NCBI RefSeq assembly: GCF_001612745.1 | Contig: NZ_BDBA01000047.1 | Coordinates: forward strand, 1-38,882 | DNA from: Nocardia amamiensis NBRC 102102 | GTDB taxonomy: Bacteria; Actinomycetota; Actinomycetes; Mycobacteriales; Mycobacteriaceae | Direction of reading: 5' to 3' | Length of the DNA: 38,882 nucleotides | Part shown: positions 21,901 to 29,975 of the stretch, one piece after another | Position numbering within the stretch: the first letter of the stretch is position 1 | Layout of the letters: each line of letters begins with the position of its first letter | Position numbers and translations under genes: made by a program | Notes under the pieces: model-generated | Told to the model about the DNA's origin: nothing | Database searches by the model: none | Seen by the model: only the letters and a program-made list of their open reading frames with translations

Positions 21901-22710
21901 CACGCGCTGGAACGCCGCACCGGCACCAAGCTCGCCGACCTGGCCGCCGAGCACGAGGGCAAGCGAATCTCCTTCGCCGACACCCAGGCTCGCCCGGTGC
22001 CGGTGATCACCTCGCCGGAGTGGTCGGGCAGCGAGACCGGCGGACGCAGGTACTCGCCGTTCACCATCAATACCGAGCGGCTCAAGCCCTGGCACACGCT
22101 GACCGGGCGGCAGCACTTCTACCTCGACCACGACTGGATGATCGAGCTCGGCGAGCAGCTGCCGATCTTCCGTCCGCCGCTGGATATGACGGCGCTGTTC
22201 CGTGAGCCGTCGGTGGGCGAGGTCGGCGAGCGGGGCGTCACGGTGCGCTACCTGACACCGCACTCGAAGTGGTCGATCCACTCCGCCTACCAGGACAACC
22301 TGCACATGCTGACACTCTCCCGGGGTGGTCAGACGATCTGGATGTCCGACCGCGACGCCGCGAAAATCGGTGTGGCCGACAACGACTGGATCGAGGCGAT
22401 CAACCGCAACGGCATCGTCGTCGCCCGCGCCATCGTGAGCCACCGGATGCCGGAGGGCACGGTGTTCATGTACCACGCCCAGGACCGGGCGGTGGACGTG
22501 CCGCGCATCGAGGGCATCGGCGAGGACACCAAGGGCCGCGGCAAGCGCGGCGGCATCCACAACGCGCTCACCCGCATCATGATCAAGCCCTCGCATCTCA
22601 TCGGCGGCTACGCGCAGCAGTCCTTCGCGCTGAACTACCACGGCCCCACCGGAAATCAGCGTGACGAAGTGACCACGATCCGCAAGCGGTCGCAGGAAGT
22701 GGAGTACTGA
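19000..22710 (+). CDS. narG: Respiratory nitrate reductase alpha subunit NarG
   Basis: A 1236-residue molybdoenzyme subunit of normal NarG length. The FS0 cluster motif is HGVNCTGSC (His67, Cys71, Cys75) followed by RGCPRG with Cys110. The molybdenum ligand Asp is D236 in SFYDWYADLP, matching the NarG type rather than the periplasmic NapA cysteine type. The sequence is continuous with no frameshift. NarG reduces nitrate to nitrite at the cytoplasmic side, with Mo-bisMGD from the MobA/MoeA pathway. GTG at 19000 is chosen: AAGGGG lies 5 bases upstream, and it is followed by narH after 1 bp. No Tat signal is evident. Confidence 0.97.
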   Translation: MVNSRTQGRGPSAPAADAGDALLRLGKYFHRGEVSPDQRTLHKVGGRSADEFYRDRWSHDKVVRSTHGVNCTGSCSWKIYVKDGVITWESQQTDYPSVGADKPEYEPRGCPRGASFSWYTYSPARVRYPYVRGTLLELYREAKSRLKDPVLAWGEIVEDPEKARSYKAARGKGGFVRAEWWEAAEIAAAAHVYTIKQYGPDRVAGFSPIPAMSMVSHAVGARFISLLGGSMLSFYDWYADLPVASPQVFGDQTDVPESADWFDAGYLIMWGSNVPVTRTPDAHYMTEARYRGQKVVVVSPDYADNTKFADEWVPARPGTDAALAMAMGHVVLKEFFVKKSTPRFLDYVKRYTDLPFLITLDERDGSYVPGKFLTAADLGHTGENVQFQTVLLNDEAQPVVPNGSLGHRFGEAGAGKWNLDLGDVDPLLTLYGRTDDAAAVQVPRFDSDTPGVLTRGVPTTTVAGKRVTTVFDLLLAQYAVGREGLPGTWPSGYDDASEPYTPAWQEAITGVPAVQAERIAREFADNADRSGGRSMILMGAGTNHWFHSDQIYRAFFTLTLLTGCQGVNGGGWAHYVGQEKCRPVTGWSTLAFGLDWQRPPRQMQGTVFWYLTNDQWRYDPFTAESFASPLGDGKFAGRTAADNIALATRLGWMPSYPTFDRNPLDLVDEAEAEGKTAPEHVVDGLKSGDLRFACEDPDAPENFPRCLTVWRANLLGSSGKGNEYFQRHLLGADSNLQTTDATGVRPQELNWRETAATGKLDLLLSLDFRMTSTTLFSDIVLPAATWYEKHDLSSTDMHPFVHAFSPAISPPWEAKTDFDAFHRIARGFSWMAEKHLGKRKDIVAVPLQHDSPDATAQAGGRVLDWKAGECEPIPGKTMPKLVVVERDYPKIAEKMAALGPLIDTLGTTTKGVTTYPDQEVEYLAGVNGTVVSGIAQGRPSLAKDTHAAEAILALSGTTNGRLAVEGFHALERRTGTKLADLAAEHEGKRISFADTQARPVPVITSPEWSGSETGGRRYSPFTINTERLKPWHTLTGRQHFYLDHDWMIELGEQLPIFRPPLDMTALFREPSVGEVGERGVTVRYLTPHSKWSIHSAYQDNLHMLTLSRGGQTIWMSDRDAAKIGVADNDWIEAINRNGIVVARAIVSHRMPEGTVFMYHAQDRAVDVPRIEGIGEDTKGRGKRGGIHNALTRIMIKPSHLIGGYAQQSFALNYHGPTGNQRDEVTTIRKRSQEVEY

Positions 22711-22711
22711 T

Positions 22712-24463
22712 ATGCGAGTCATGGCACAGCTGGCCATGGTGATGAACCTGGACAAGTGCATCGGCTGCCACACCTGCTCGGTCACCTGCAAGCAGGCGTG
22801 GACCAACCGCGGCGGCACCGAGTACGTCTGGTTCAACAACGTGGAAACCCGTCCCGGACAGGGCTACCCGCGGCAGTACCAGGATCAGGAGAAGTGGAAG
22901 GGCGGCTGGACGCTGAACAAGCGCGGCAAGCTCACCCTGAAGTCCGGGTCCCGGTTCAAGCGCTTGATGAACATCTTCGCCAACCCGGACCTGCCCACGG
23001 TCGAGGACTACTACGAGCCGTGGAGCTACGACTACGACAACCTGCTGTCCTCGCCGCCCACCGACACCACGCCGGTCGCGCGCCCGAAATCGCTGATCAC
23101 CGGCCAGGACACGAACGTCACGTGGGGCGCCAACTGGGATGACGACCTGGGCTCCGGCCCCGAGCAGGTCGGCAAGGACCCGCTGCTGGCGAAGCTCTCG
23201 AACCAGGTGAAGCTGGAGTTCGAAGAGACCTTCATGTTCTACCTGCCGCGGATCTGCGAGCACTGCCTGAATCCGTCGTGCGCGGCCTCCTGCCCCTCCG
23301 GCGCGATCTACAAGCGCGCCGAGGACGGCATCGTGCTGGTGGACCAGGACAAGTGCCGTGGCTGGCGGCAGTGCGTGTCGGGCTGCCCGTACAAGAAGAT
23401 CTACTTCAACCACAAGACGGGCAAGGCGGAGAAATGCACCTTCTGCTACCCGCGTGTGGAAGTCGGCATGCCGACGGTGTGCTCGGAGACCTGCGTCGGA
23501 CGGCTGCGCTACATCGGCGTCATGCTCTACGACGCCGACGCCGTGCTGGAGGCCGCGTCGGTCACCGACGACAAGGACCTCTACCCGTCCCAGCTCGGGG
23601 TGTTCCTCAACCCGCACGACCCGCGGGTGATCGCCGAGGCCGAGCGGGCCGGGATCTCGCCGGAATGGATTCAGGCGGCCCAGGATTCGCCGGTCTACAA
23701 GCTGATCGTGGACTACCAGATCGCGCTGCCGCTGCATCCGGAGTACCGCACTATGCCGATGGTCTGGTACGTGCCGCCGCTGTCGCCGGTGGTGGACGTG
23801 CTCACCGAGACCGGGCACGACGGCGAGAACGTGTCGAACCTGTTCGGCGCCATCGACGCGCTGCGCATCCCGGTGGAGTACCTGGCCGAGCTGTTCACCG
23901 CGGGTGAGGTGGGGCCGGTGCGCGCCTCGTTGCAGCGCCTGGCGGCGATGCGCTCGTTCATGCGCTCGGTGAACCTCGGCGAGGAGCCCGATCCCGCCAT
24001 CGCGCCGTCGGTGCGGCTGGAGCCGGAGGAGATCGAGGCGATGTACCGGCTGCTGGCCATCGCCAAGTACGAGCACCGGTATGTCATTCCGACCGGTGCG
24101 GGAGCCCGTGCGCACGAACTGGATTCGCTCGCCACCGGGTGCAGCCTGGACACCGACGGCGGACCGGGCATGACGGCGTTCGACCAGATGGTGGAGAAGT
24201 TCCATCTCACCGATTCCAACGGTGCGGCGCCGGAGGAGAAGTCGTCCCGGATCAACCTGTTGAACTGGGACGGCAAGAGCACCGAGGGCCTGGTGCCGAC
24301 GAACGACGCGGCCAACGGGAACGGCAACGGGCACGCGAACAACGGAGTTCCGGCCAACGGCAGGCCCACCAACGGCTCGGGCAACGCTGCGGTCGCGAAC
24401 GGCACGGGCAATGGCGCCCACGCCGACGACCCGGCCTCCGCGCCGAGCGGGGCGGGCCGATGA
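22712..24463 (+). CDS. narH: Nitrate reductase beta subunit NarH
   Basis: A 583-residue Fe-S subunit that wires NarI hemes to NarG. Four cysteine groups are visible: CIGCHTCSVTC, CEHCLNPSCAASCP, CRGWRQCVSGCP and CTFCYP...CSETC. The Trp in the third group marks the 3Fe-4S cluster seen in NarH. The usual NarH length is about 500-560; here the last ~55 residues (24300-24460) are a low-complexity Asn/Gly/Ala tail (NGNGNGHANNG). ATG at 22712 starts one base after the narG stop; ATG at 22721 is possible. The stop overlaps the narJ start (ATGA). Confidence 0.96.
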   Translation: MRVMAQLAMVMNLDKCIGCHTCSVTCKQAWTNRGGTEYVWFNNVETRPGQGYPRQYQDQEKWKGGWTLNKRGKLTLKSGSRFKRLMNIFANPDLPTVEDYYEPWSYDYDNLLSSPPTDTTPVARPKSLITGQDTNVTWGANWDDDLGSGPEQVGKDPLLAKLSNQVKLEFEETFMFYLPRICEHCLNPSCAASCPSGAIYKRAEDGIVLVDQDKCRGWRQCVSGCPYKKIYFNHKTGKAEKCTFCYPRVEVGMPTVCSETCVGRLRYIGVMLYDADAVLEAASVTDDKDLYPSQLGVFLNPHDPRVIAEAERAGISPEWIQAAQDSPVYKLIVDYQIALPLHPEYRTMPMVWYVPPLSPVVDVLTETGHDGENVSNLFGAIDALRIPVEYLAELFTAGEVGPVRASLQRLAAMRSFMRSVNLGEEPDPAIAPSVRLEPEEIEAMYRLLAIAKYEHRYVIPTGAGARAHELDSLATGCSLDTDGGPGMTAFDQMVEKFHLTDSNGAAPEEKSSRINLLNWDGKSTEGLVPTNDAANGNGNGHANNGVPANGRPTNGSGNAAVANGTGNGAHADDPASAPSGAGR

Positions 24464-25140
24464 GCCTGCTGAAGCTGCGCCGCCGCCCGGAACCGTCCGT
24501 CGAGCTCGCCCAACGCGACCGGCAGCTGGTGTGGCGGATCGCCGCGCTGCTGCTGGACTACCCGTCCGAGCAGACGCTCGCCATGGTCGGCCAATTGGCC
24601 ACCGCGGCGGCGGAACTGCCGGACGAGGTACGCGCCCAGCTGAGCGAATGCCTCGACTACCTGCGGACGACCCCTCCGCTGGAGCTCGCGGCCGCCTACG
24701 TCGAGACCTTCGACATGCGCCGCCGCGCCAGCCTGCACCTGACCTTCTACGCCTACGGCGACACCCGCAAGCGCGGGATGGCATTGCTGCGGTTCAAGCA
24801 CGCCTACCGGCACGCCGGTGTCGAACTCGGCGACGAAGAACTGCCCGACCATCTGCCGGTGTTGCTGGAGTTCGCCGCCACCGTCGATCCGATCGGCGGC
24901 GAGCGTCTGCTCGGCGAGCACGTTCCGGTGCTGGAGTTGCTGCGACTTTCGCTGTCGGACAGCGGTTCTCCGTACGCCGGGGTGCTTGCCGCCGTCGGCG
25001 CGACGCTACCGCCGCCGACCACTGCCGATCGGCGGCGTATTGCCGAGCTGGCGGCACAAGGACCGCCGGAGGAAGAGGTCGGGCTGGAGCCCTTCGCGCT
25101 CGACCCCGCCCTGTTCGACGGATCGGAAGGCCGACGATGA
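24460..25140 (+). CDS. narJ: Nitrate reductase assembly chaperone NarJ
   Basis: A 226-residue TorD/NarJ-family chaperone. Typical features are LVWRIAALLLDYPSE near the start, YVETFDMRRRASLHLTFYAY in the middle, the DTRKRGMALLRF helix, and ELPDHLPVLLEF, matching the family's helical fold. NarJ keeps apo-NarGH competent for Mo-cofactor insertion and membrane docking; it is not part of the final enzyme. Start at 24460 overlaps the narH stop and the narI start overlaps this stop, so the stoichiometry is set by coupled translation. Confidence 0.94.
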   Translation: MSLLKLRRRPEPSVELAQRDRQLVWRIAALLLDYPSEQTLAMVGQLATAAAELPDEVRAQLSECLDYLRTTPPLELAAAYVETFDMRRRASLHLTFYAYGDTRKRGMALLRFKHAYRHAGVELGDEELPDHLPVLLEFAATVDPIGGERLLGEHVPVLELLRLSLSDSGSPYAGVLAAVGATLPPPTTADRRRIAELAAQGPPEEEVGLEPFALDPALFDGSEGRR

Positions 25141-25895
25141 ACGCATCCCCGAATCTGCCGGTCTCGCTGTGGCTGATCCTGCCGTACATCGCGTTCACTT
25201 CGTTCGTGCTCGGGCACCTGTGGCGCTACCGCAACGACCAGTTCGGCTGGACCACTCGCTCCTCGCAGATCTACGAGAGCCGTCTGCTGCGCTTGGGCAG
25301 CCCGCTGTTCCACTTCGGCATGCTCGGAGTGTTCGGCGGTCATGTGCTCGGCGTGCTGATCCCCCAGGCGTGGACCGCCGCGGTCGGCATCTCCGAGCAC
25401 GCCTACCACGTCATCGCGGTCGGCGCGGGTTCGGTGGCCGGTCTCGCCGTGCTGGCGGGCGTCGCCATCCTGCTGTACCGGCGCTTCACGGTCCCGGCCG
25501 TCCGCAAGGCCACCACCGGCAACGACAAGCTGATGTACGCGCTGCTGGCCGCGGCGCTGATCACCGGACTGCTCAACACCTGGGGCAGCAACCTGCTGTG
25601 GGGCACCTACAACTACCGCGAGACGGTCTCGCCGTGGTTCCGCAGCCTGTTCACCCTCAGCCCCCAACCCGAGCTCATGGTGGACACACCGTGGACCTTC
25701 CAGCTGCACGGGCTGGTCGTGCTCGCGCTGATCGGGTTGTGGCCCTACACCCGGTTGGTGCACATGTTCAGCGCGCCGGTCGGCTATCTGGTGCGGCCGT
25801 ACGTGGTGTACCGCAGCAAGGAATACGACGCCTCCGACAAGCGCCGCTACGCCCGCGCCTGGGAGGCGCCGGTCACACCCGAGCGCTGGCGCTGA
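25137..25895 (+). CDS. narI: Nitrate reductase gamma subunit NarI
   Basis: A 252-residue, five-helix membrane cytochrome b subunit. The N-terminus runs straight into the first helix (SLWLILPYIAFTSFVLGHLW), and heme-ligand histidine candidates lie in GHLWRYR, FHFGMLG, GGHVLG, FQLHGLVV and RLVHMFS. It takes electrons from menaquinol and passes them to NarH. ATG at 25137 overlaps the narJ stop (ATGA). The C-terminus is normal. A perfect terminator hairpin follows 24 bp later, closing the narGHJI transcript. Confidence 0.95.
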   Translation: MNASPNLPVSLWLILPYIAFTSFVLGHLWRYRNDQFGWTTRSSQIYESRLLRLGSPLFHFGMLGVFGGHVLGVLIPQAWTAAVGISEHAYHVIAVGAGSVAGLAVLAGVAILLYRRFTVPAVRKATTGNDKLMYALLAAALITGLLNTWGSNLLWGTYNYRETVSPWFRSLFTLSPQPELMVDTPWTFQLHGLVVLALIGLWPYTRLVHMFSAPVGYLVRPYVVYRSKEYDASDKRRYARAWEAPVTPERWR

Positions 25896-25919
25896 ACGAC
25901 GCCGTCGCGCCACGCGAAG

Positions 25920-25953
25920 ACCCGCCCGGCCATCGTCGTCCGGGCGGGTTTTC
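25920..25953 (+). terminator. Rho-independent terminator after narI
   Basis: ACCCGCCCGG (25920-25929) and CCGGGCGGGT (25940-25949) form a perfect 10-bp stem with a 10-base loop, then TTTTCG. It lies between narI and the convergent PhnB-like gene and may serve both. Confidence 0.85.
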
Positions 25954-25958
25954 GTGTG

Positions 25959-26411
25959 TCAGGCGTTGTCGTAGGCGTCCTGCAGCGACTTGACATCCAG
26001 CTTGGACATCGTGCGCAGCGCGGTACCGACGGCGATGGTCTTGGCTGGATCGTCACCGCTCATCAGTTCCAACAGCTTCGAGGGCACGACCTGCCAGAAC
26101 AAGCCGTAGCGGTCGGTGAGCCAGCCGCACGGGCCCGGGTGGCCGCCCTCGATGAGCGCGTCCCACAGGCGATCCACCTCGTCCTGGGTGTCCACGACCA
26201 CCTGCAGTGACGCCGCGTCCGTGAGCGGGTGGTCCGGTCCACCGTTCATGATCGTGATCGCCTGGCCGTCCAGCTCCAGCGAGACGATGAACGCCGACCC
26301 GTCGGAATTGCGCGAGATGTCGACCACCCGCGAGTTCGGGATCACCGAGACGTAGAACTCGGCCGCTTCCTCAGCGCCGTTCTCGAACCAGAAGAACGTG
26401 TTGACGGACAT
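25959..26411 (-). CDS. PhnB-like VOC-superfamily protein
   Basis: A 150-residue single-domain protein of the group annotated as 3-demethylubiquinone-9 methyltransferase-like/PhnB. It shows VNTFFWFENGAEEAAEFY, IVSLELDGQAITIMNGG, LQVVVDTQDEVDRLWDAL and the GWLTDRYGLFWQVVP signature. These are VOC-fold proteins without an S-adenosylmethionine site; the methyltransferase name is historical. The reaction is unknown. ATG at 26411 follows AAGGAGC with 6-base spacing; the longer frame upstream is noncoding in composition. It is a single-gene unit. Confidence 0.88.
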   Translation of the reverse strand: MSVNTFFWFENGAEEAAEFYVSVIPNSRVVDISRNSDGSAFIVSLELDGQAITIMNGGPDHPLTDAASLQVVVDTQDEVDRLWDALIEGGHPGPCGWLTDRYGLFWQVVPSKLLELMSGDDPAKTIAVGTALRTMSKLDVKSLQDAYDNA

Positions 26412-26738
26412 GATGTGCTCCTTGTGGGTTGCTGTGTGGCCTGCTGTCACCCTCTGGTCGGAGCGGGCGGCACGGTTTCGACGTAATTCGCGAACTTTCT
26501 CGAGAAATATTTTCGACCCTGTCGGCGACATCCAACACTGGTAAGTCGCTGGTAGACATCGCGCAAGCGGACCTGACTGGATCTTCGCAGGCAGCACCCA
26601 CCTCCCATCCGGTAGCCCAGCATGCGCTGACCAGGTTTGGGTAGTGCGATGCGGTCTAACCCGCACGTGGGTCGAAGAGGGCCTCGGCTGCCTTGCCGTC
26701 GCTATGCCGCGGCAGCCGCGGGCAAGCAAGGAGTGATG
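26412..26738 (+). other. Divergent promoter region upstream of the gas-vesicle operon
   Basis: About 325 bases between the PhnB-like gene (minus) and the first gvp gene (plus). It has a short A/T-rich stretch around 26485-26515 (GAGAAATATTTTCG). No gene or convincing sigma-factor box was identified, although the region must hold the promoter for the ten-gene gvp operon. Confidence 0.5.
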
Positions 26739-27437
26739 ATGAAGGGCGGAGCGAAGATAGCTATAGGGGTGGGTGCCGGGTACCTGCTGGGCCGCACGCG
26801 CAAAATGCGCCTGGCGTTGTCGCTGGCGGGTGCGGCGATGGCCAGGCGGTCTTCCGGCGGGGTCACCCAAGAACTGCTGGAGCGCGGGACGTCGCTGCTC
26901 AAATCGTCGCCGGAGCTGGCCGGGATCACCGACACGGTCCGCCAGGAGTTGATGGGCGCCGCGCGAGCGGCTGCGGTCACCGCGGCGAGCAACCGCATCG
27001 ACGCGTTGAACGCCCGCCTGCAGCAACGGGCCGCGATACCCGAGGCGGAGGAAGAACTTCGGGACGAGACCTGGGACACCGGCGAAGAGGAGTACCCGGA
27101 CGAGACGACCGAGGGCGACGAGCAGGGATACGCCGACGAGGAGATCGAGGACGAGTACCCGGGGGAAGAACAGGACGAATACTCCGAAGAAGAACAGGAA
27201 GAGTATCCAGAAGTAGAAGCAGAGCTGGTGGAGGACGAGTCCGAGGGGAGTCAGGACGAGTCCGAAGAGTCCCAGGAGCCTGCCCGGGCACGCCGGACGG
27301 CATCCAGCCCCCGGCGTCGTGCCGGTGAGTCACGCTTCCGGAAATCCGGTTCACCGGATCGCGCAGCGTCGTCGCCTGGTCGGCGCCGGATTCGCGCCGA
27401 GGCCGAGCAAGCGCCCATACGGCGCACGAGGAGGTGA
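26739..27437 (+). CDS. GvpY-like gas-vesicle cluster protein with acidic tail
   Basis: A 232-residue protein at the start of the operon. Residues 1-35 form a Gly/Ala-rich hydrophobic stretch (IGVGAGYLLGRTRK... LALSLAGAAMARR), residues 40-100 are helical, residues ~105-185 are a very acidic Glu/Asp/Tyr segment (DEYPGEEQDEYSEEEQ), and the tail is Arg/Ser-rich and basic. The position next to the GvpZ-like gene matches gvpY of the Streptomyces gas-vesicle clusters. The function is unknown; opposite-charge tails suggest a scaffold or interaction role (inference). ATG at 26739 has AAGGAG 5 bases upstream; ATG at 26736 is the alternative. Confidence 0.62.
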   Translation: MKGGAKIAIGVGAGYLLGRTRKMRLALSLAGAAMARRSSGGVTQELLERGTSLLKSSPELAGITDTVRQELMGAARAAAVTAASNRIDALNARLQQRAAIPEAEEELRDETWDTGEEEYPDETTEGDEQGYADEEIEDEYPGEEQDEYSEEEQEEYPEVEAELVEDESEGSQDESEESQEPARARRTASSPRRRAGESRFRKSGSPDRAASSPGRRRIRAEAEQAPIRRTRR

Positions 27438-27442
27438 GTCCG

Positions 27443-28774
27443 ATGGCGTCGAGAGCTCTGTCGGACGCCGCGGACAAGGCAGGCAAGACCGCCGCCCGCG
27501 CTACGGGTCAGGCAGGCAGGACAGCCGCCCGCGCTACGGGTAAGGCAGGCAAGACGGCCGTCCGCGCTACGGAAAGCGCAGGCAGGACAGCTGGCCGCGC
27601 CGCGGGGAAGGCAGGCGCGACGGCTGGCCGCGCTACGGGGAAGGCAGGCAAGACGGCGGTCCGCGCTACGGAAAGGGCGGGCACTACCGCCGGCCGTGCC
27701 GCAGGTAAGGCAGGAACTACCGCAGGCCGGGCAGGCGGCGCAGCAACCCGCGCCGGCTCGACGGCCCAGAAGACGGTTCAGGAAGCCGCGCCGACAGGCG
27801 TGCTTGCGCAATCACTGCAGACCCTGGCCGGAACCGTGGTCGACCGCGCTCTCATGGGAGTCTCCGGCAAGCTGTCGAACACAGCCGACCGCCTGAACGA
27901 CTACGCCGAAGGAGGCGGAAGCCTGCTGGCGGCGATAACCGGGGCCGAGAAGCTCGCCGGCGGCGCATCGCCGCTCAAGGCTGCCATGAGCGGCGGGTTG
28001 GCGCAGGTCACCCATACGCTCCAAGACAAGCTCCAGGAAGCAAAGGAGAACCTGACCGGCGGGAAGGGGAAGGGCGCCGGAGCCAAGAAGCTGAAGCTGA
28101 CGAACATCGTCGAACAGATCGACGTCGGCGTTCCGATCGAGCTGGCCTACGACCAGTGGACCCAGTTCGCGGATTTCCCGAAGTTCATGAAGAAGGTCGA
28201 GCAGGTCGAGCAGGTATCCGACGAGAAGCTGGCATGGACCGGCAAGGTGTTCTGGTCCCGGCGGTCCTGGGAGTCCACGATCACCGAACAGGTGCCGTAC
28301 GAGCGGATCGTGTGGCGATCCAAGGGGGACAAGGGCTATATCGACGGCGCGGTGACGTTCCACGAGATCACGCCGGACCTGACCCGCATCATCATGGTGC
28401 TCGAGTACCACCCGCACGGGTTGTTCGAAAGGACCGCCAACCTGTGGCACGCGGCCGGCCGCCGCGCTCGCTTGGAACTCAAGCATTTCGAGCGGCACGT
28501 CATGATCCAGAGCGCACTGCACCCGGACGACGTCGAGGGCTGGCACGGCGAGATCCACGACAGCAAGGTCGTCAAGGACGACGAGACCGCCCGCCGCGAG
28601 GAGCGGGCCGACACCGACGACGAAGACACCGAAACCGACGAAGAACCCAGAGACGACGTGCGGAACGAGGAGGAGGCTGCGAACGAGGAACCCGCGCCGC
28701 GCCGTCGACCCGCCACCCAGCACCGCAGCACCGCCGCACGCCGACGCAGTGACACGCAAGGAGACCGGACATGA
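27443..28774 (+). CDS. GvpZ-like protein: 11-residue repeat region plus SRPBCC domain
   Basis: A 443-residue protein. Residues 13-100 are eight 11-residue repeats ([11 protein letters not shown] type) predicted to form a long amphipathic helix. Residues ~105-200 are helical. Residues ~215-355 are an SRPBCC/polyketide-cyclase-like domain ([44 protein letters not shown]). The C-terminus is acidic then basic. It corresponds by position and domain to gvpZ of Streptomyces. The SRPBCC cavity may bind a lipid or hydrophobic ligand, and the repeats may lie on the gas-vesicle surface or membrane (inference). ATG at 27443 has AGGAGG 8 bases upstream; the gene overlaps gvpA by ATGA. Confidence 0.72.
   Translation: MASRALSDAADKAGKTAARATGQAGRTAARATGKAGKTAVRATESAGRTAGRAAGKAGATAGRATGKAGKTAVRATERAGTTAGRAAGKAGTTAGRAGGAATRAGSTAQKTVQEAAPTGVLAQSLQTLAGTVVDRALMGVSGKLSNTADRLNDYAEGGGSLLAAITGAEKLAGGASPLKAAMSGGLAQVTHTLQDKLQEAKENLTGGKGKGAGAKKLKLTNIVEQIDVGVPIELAYDQWTQFADFPKFMKKVEQVEQVSDEKLAWTGKVFWSRRSWESTITEQVPYERIVWRSKGDKGYIDGAVTFHEITPDLTRIIMVLEYHPHGLFERTANLWHAAGRRARLELKHFERHVMIQSALHPDDVEGWHGEIHDSKVVKDDETARREERADTDDEDTETDEEPRDDVRNEEEAANEEPAPRRRPATQHRSTAARRRSDTQGDRT
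27479..27742 (+). repeat. Eight 33-bp in-frame repeats encoding 11-residue units
   Basis: Eight tandem 33-bp units start at 27479 and every 33 bases after. The protein consensus is AGxTAxRATGK. The units are similar but not identical, with three recurring classes. The regular 11-residue spacing with Ala/Thr/Gly and one Lys/Arg pair per unit fits the 3-11 helix type seen in synuclein- and LEA-like proteins. Confidence 0.88.
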
Positions 28775-29178
28775 CGATCGAACCCGTAGGCGGCGGAGGC
28801 GGCGGCGCAGGCACAATGGCGCGCCCGAGCTCATCCAGCTTGGCCGACGTCATCGATACGATTCTCGATAAAGGACTGGTCATCGACGCGTTCGTGCGCG
28901 TGTCGCTGGTCGGTATCGAGCTTGTGACCATCGACGCCAGGGTTGTCGTAGCCAGCGTCGACACGTATCTGCGCTTCGCCGACGCCGTCAACCGGCTCGA
29001 AATGGGCACTGAACCGAAGGACCTTTCCGATCTGGTCGGCGACGTCACCAGCGGCGCCGCGAAGCACAAGACGAAAGGCGCGCTCGAGGCCGCGGGCGAG
29101 AAGGTCATGGGCTTCCTCGACGAGGTCGAGGAGAAGCGCCAGCCCGTCAGGCGGCCGTCGAAGCGTAAGGAGGAATGA
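28771..29178 (+). CDS. gvpA: Gas-vesicle major structural protein GvpA, with C-terminal extension
   Basis: A 135-residue protein whose residues ~20-80 match the GvpA core very closely: [36 protein letters not shown], then [14 protein letters not shown]. GvpA forms the ribbed shell wall of the gas vesicle. The classical protein is about 70 residues; here a basic, helical 50-residue tail follows ([16 protein letters not shown], then [14 protein letters not shown]). The N-terminus has an extra Gly-rich stretch. ATG at 28771 overlaps the GvpZ-like stop, with AAGGAG upstream, and the stop overlaps the next start. It is chosen over GvpJ because the core carries the GvpA-type VSLVGIE and the J-type gene is separate. 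Confidence 0.9.
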   Translation: MTIEPVGGGGGGAGTMARPSSSSLADVIDTILDKGLVIDAFVRVSLVGIELVTIDARVVVASVDTYLRFADAVNRLEMGTEPKDLSDLVGDVTSGAAKHKTKGALEAAGEKVMGFLDEVEEKRQPVRRPSKRKEE

Positions 29179-29972
29179 TGTCCACGCAGCACGCAACCGA
29201 AGCACGGGAGACCGAGAGCGGTCAGCGCACCGGCGTATACGTCTACGGCATCGTGCCTGCCGATGTGGAGCCCGAGGAGCACGCCGCCGGGGTCAGCGAC
29301 AGCACCATCGATGTGGTGCGGCACGGCGAGATCGCGGCGCTGGTCAGTGACGTACCGGTCGACCGGCGGTTCGGCACACCCGACGATCTGACCGCGCACG
29401 CGCGGCTGCTCGACGGTGCGGCCGCCGTCGCTCCGGTGCTGCCACTGCGGTTCGGAGCGGTCATGTCCGATCCCGAGGCGGTGGAAAAGGAACTGCTCGA
29501 GGCACATGAGGACGAGTTCCGCACCGCGCTCGAGGAACTGGAGGGCCGAGCGCAATTCGTGGTCAAGGGACGTTACGTCGAGGGCACCGTCCTTCGGGAG
29601 GTACTCGACGAGAATGCCGAGGCAGCCCAGCTGCGGGATGAGATCCGCGACAAGCCGGAAGACGCCACCCGCAATGCCAGGATCGCCTTGGGCGAGATCG
29701 TCAATCAGGCGGTCACGGCCAAACGCGCGGAGGACACCCGCCGGATGCGCACGCTGCTCGAGCCGCTGACATCCCTGGTCAACGAACGCGAACCGACCCA
29801 CGAAGAGGACGCGGTCCACGTCGCGGTCCTGCTCGAACTGACCGAGCAGGGTGAATTGGAGGATGCGCTGCGTCAGCTCGCCGACGGGGAATGGGACGGG
29901 CGCGTGGAGCTGAGCCTGCTCGGCCCGATGGCGGCGTACGACTTCGTCACGAAGCGCGCCCCCGAGGGCTGA
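29178..29972 (+). CDS. gvpF: Gas-vesicle protein GvpF
   Basis: A 264-residue member of the GvpF/GvpL family. Features include GVYVYGIVPADVEPE at the N-terminus, LPLRFGAVMSDPEAVEKELL, FVVKGRYVEG, and LTEQGELEDALRQL with the closing LSLLGPMAAYDFV. GvpF/L proteins are accessory and thought to act as adaptors in shell assembly. ATG at 29178 is preferred because GGAGG is too close to the ATG at 29175. Distinguished from the second copy (gvpL) by its position between gvpA and gvpG, as in Streptomyces. Confidence 0.87.
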   Translation: MSTQHATEARETESGQRTGVYVYGIVPADVEPEEHAAGVSDSTIDVVRHGEIAALVSDVPVDRRFGTPDDLTAHARLLDGAAAVAPVLPLRFGAVMSDPEAVEKELLEAHEDEFRTALEELEGRAQFVVKGRYVEGTVLREVLDENAEAAQLRDEIRDKPEDATRNARIALGEIVNQAVTAKRAEDTRRMRTLLEPLTSLVNEREPTHEEDAVHVAVLLELTEQGELEDALRQLADGEWDGRVELSLLGPMAAYDFVTKRAPEG

Positions 29973-29975
29973 CCC

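Noticed and set aside
27479..27742. CRISPR-like or satellite repeat
   Set aside because: The 33-bp units are coding, in frame and give a regular peptide repeat.
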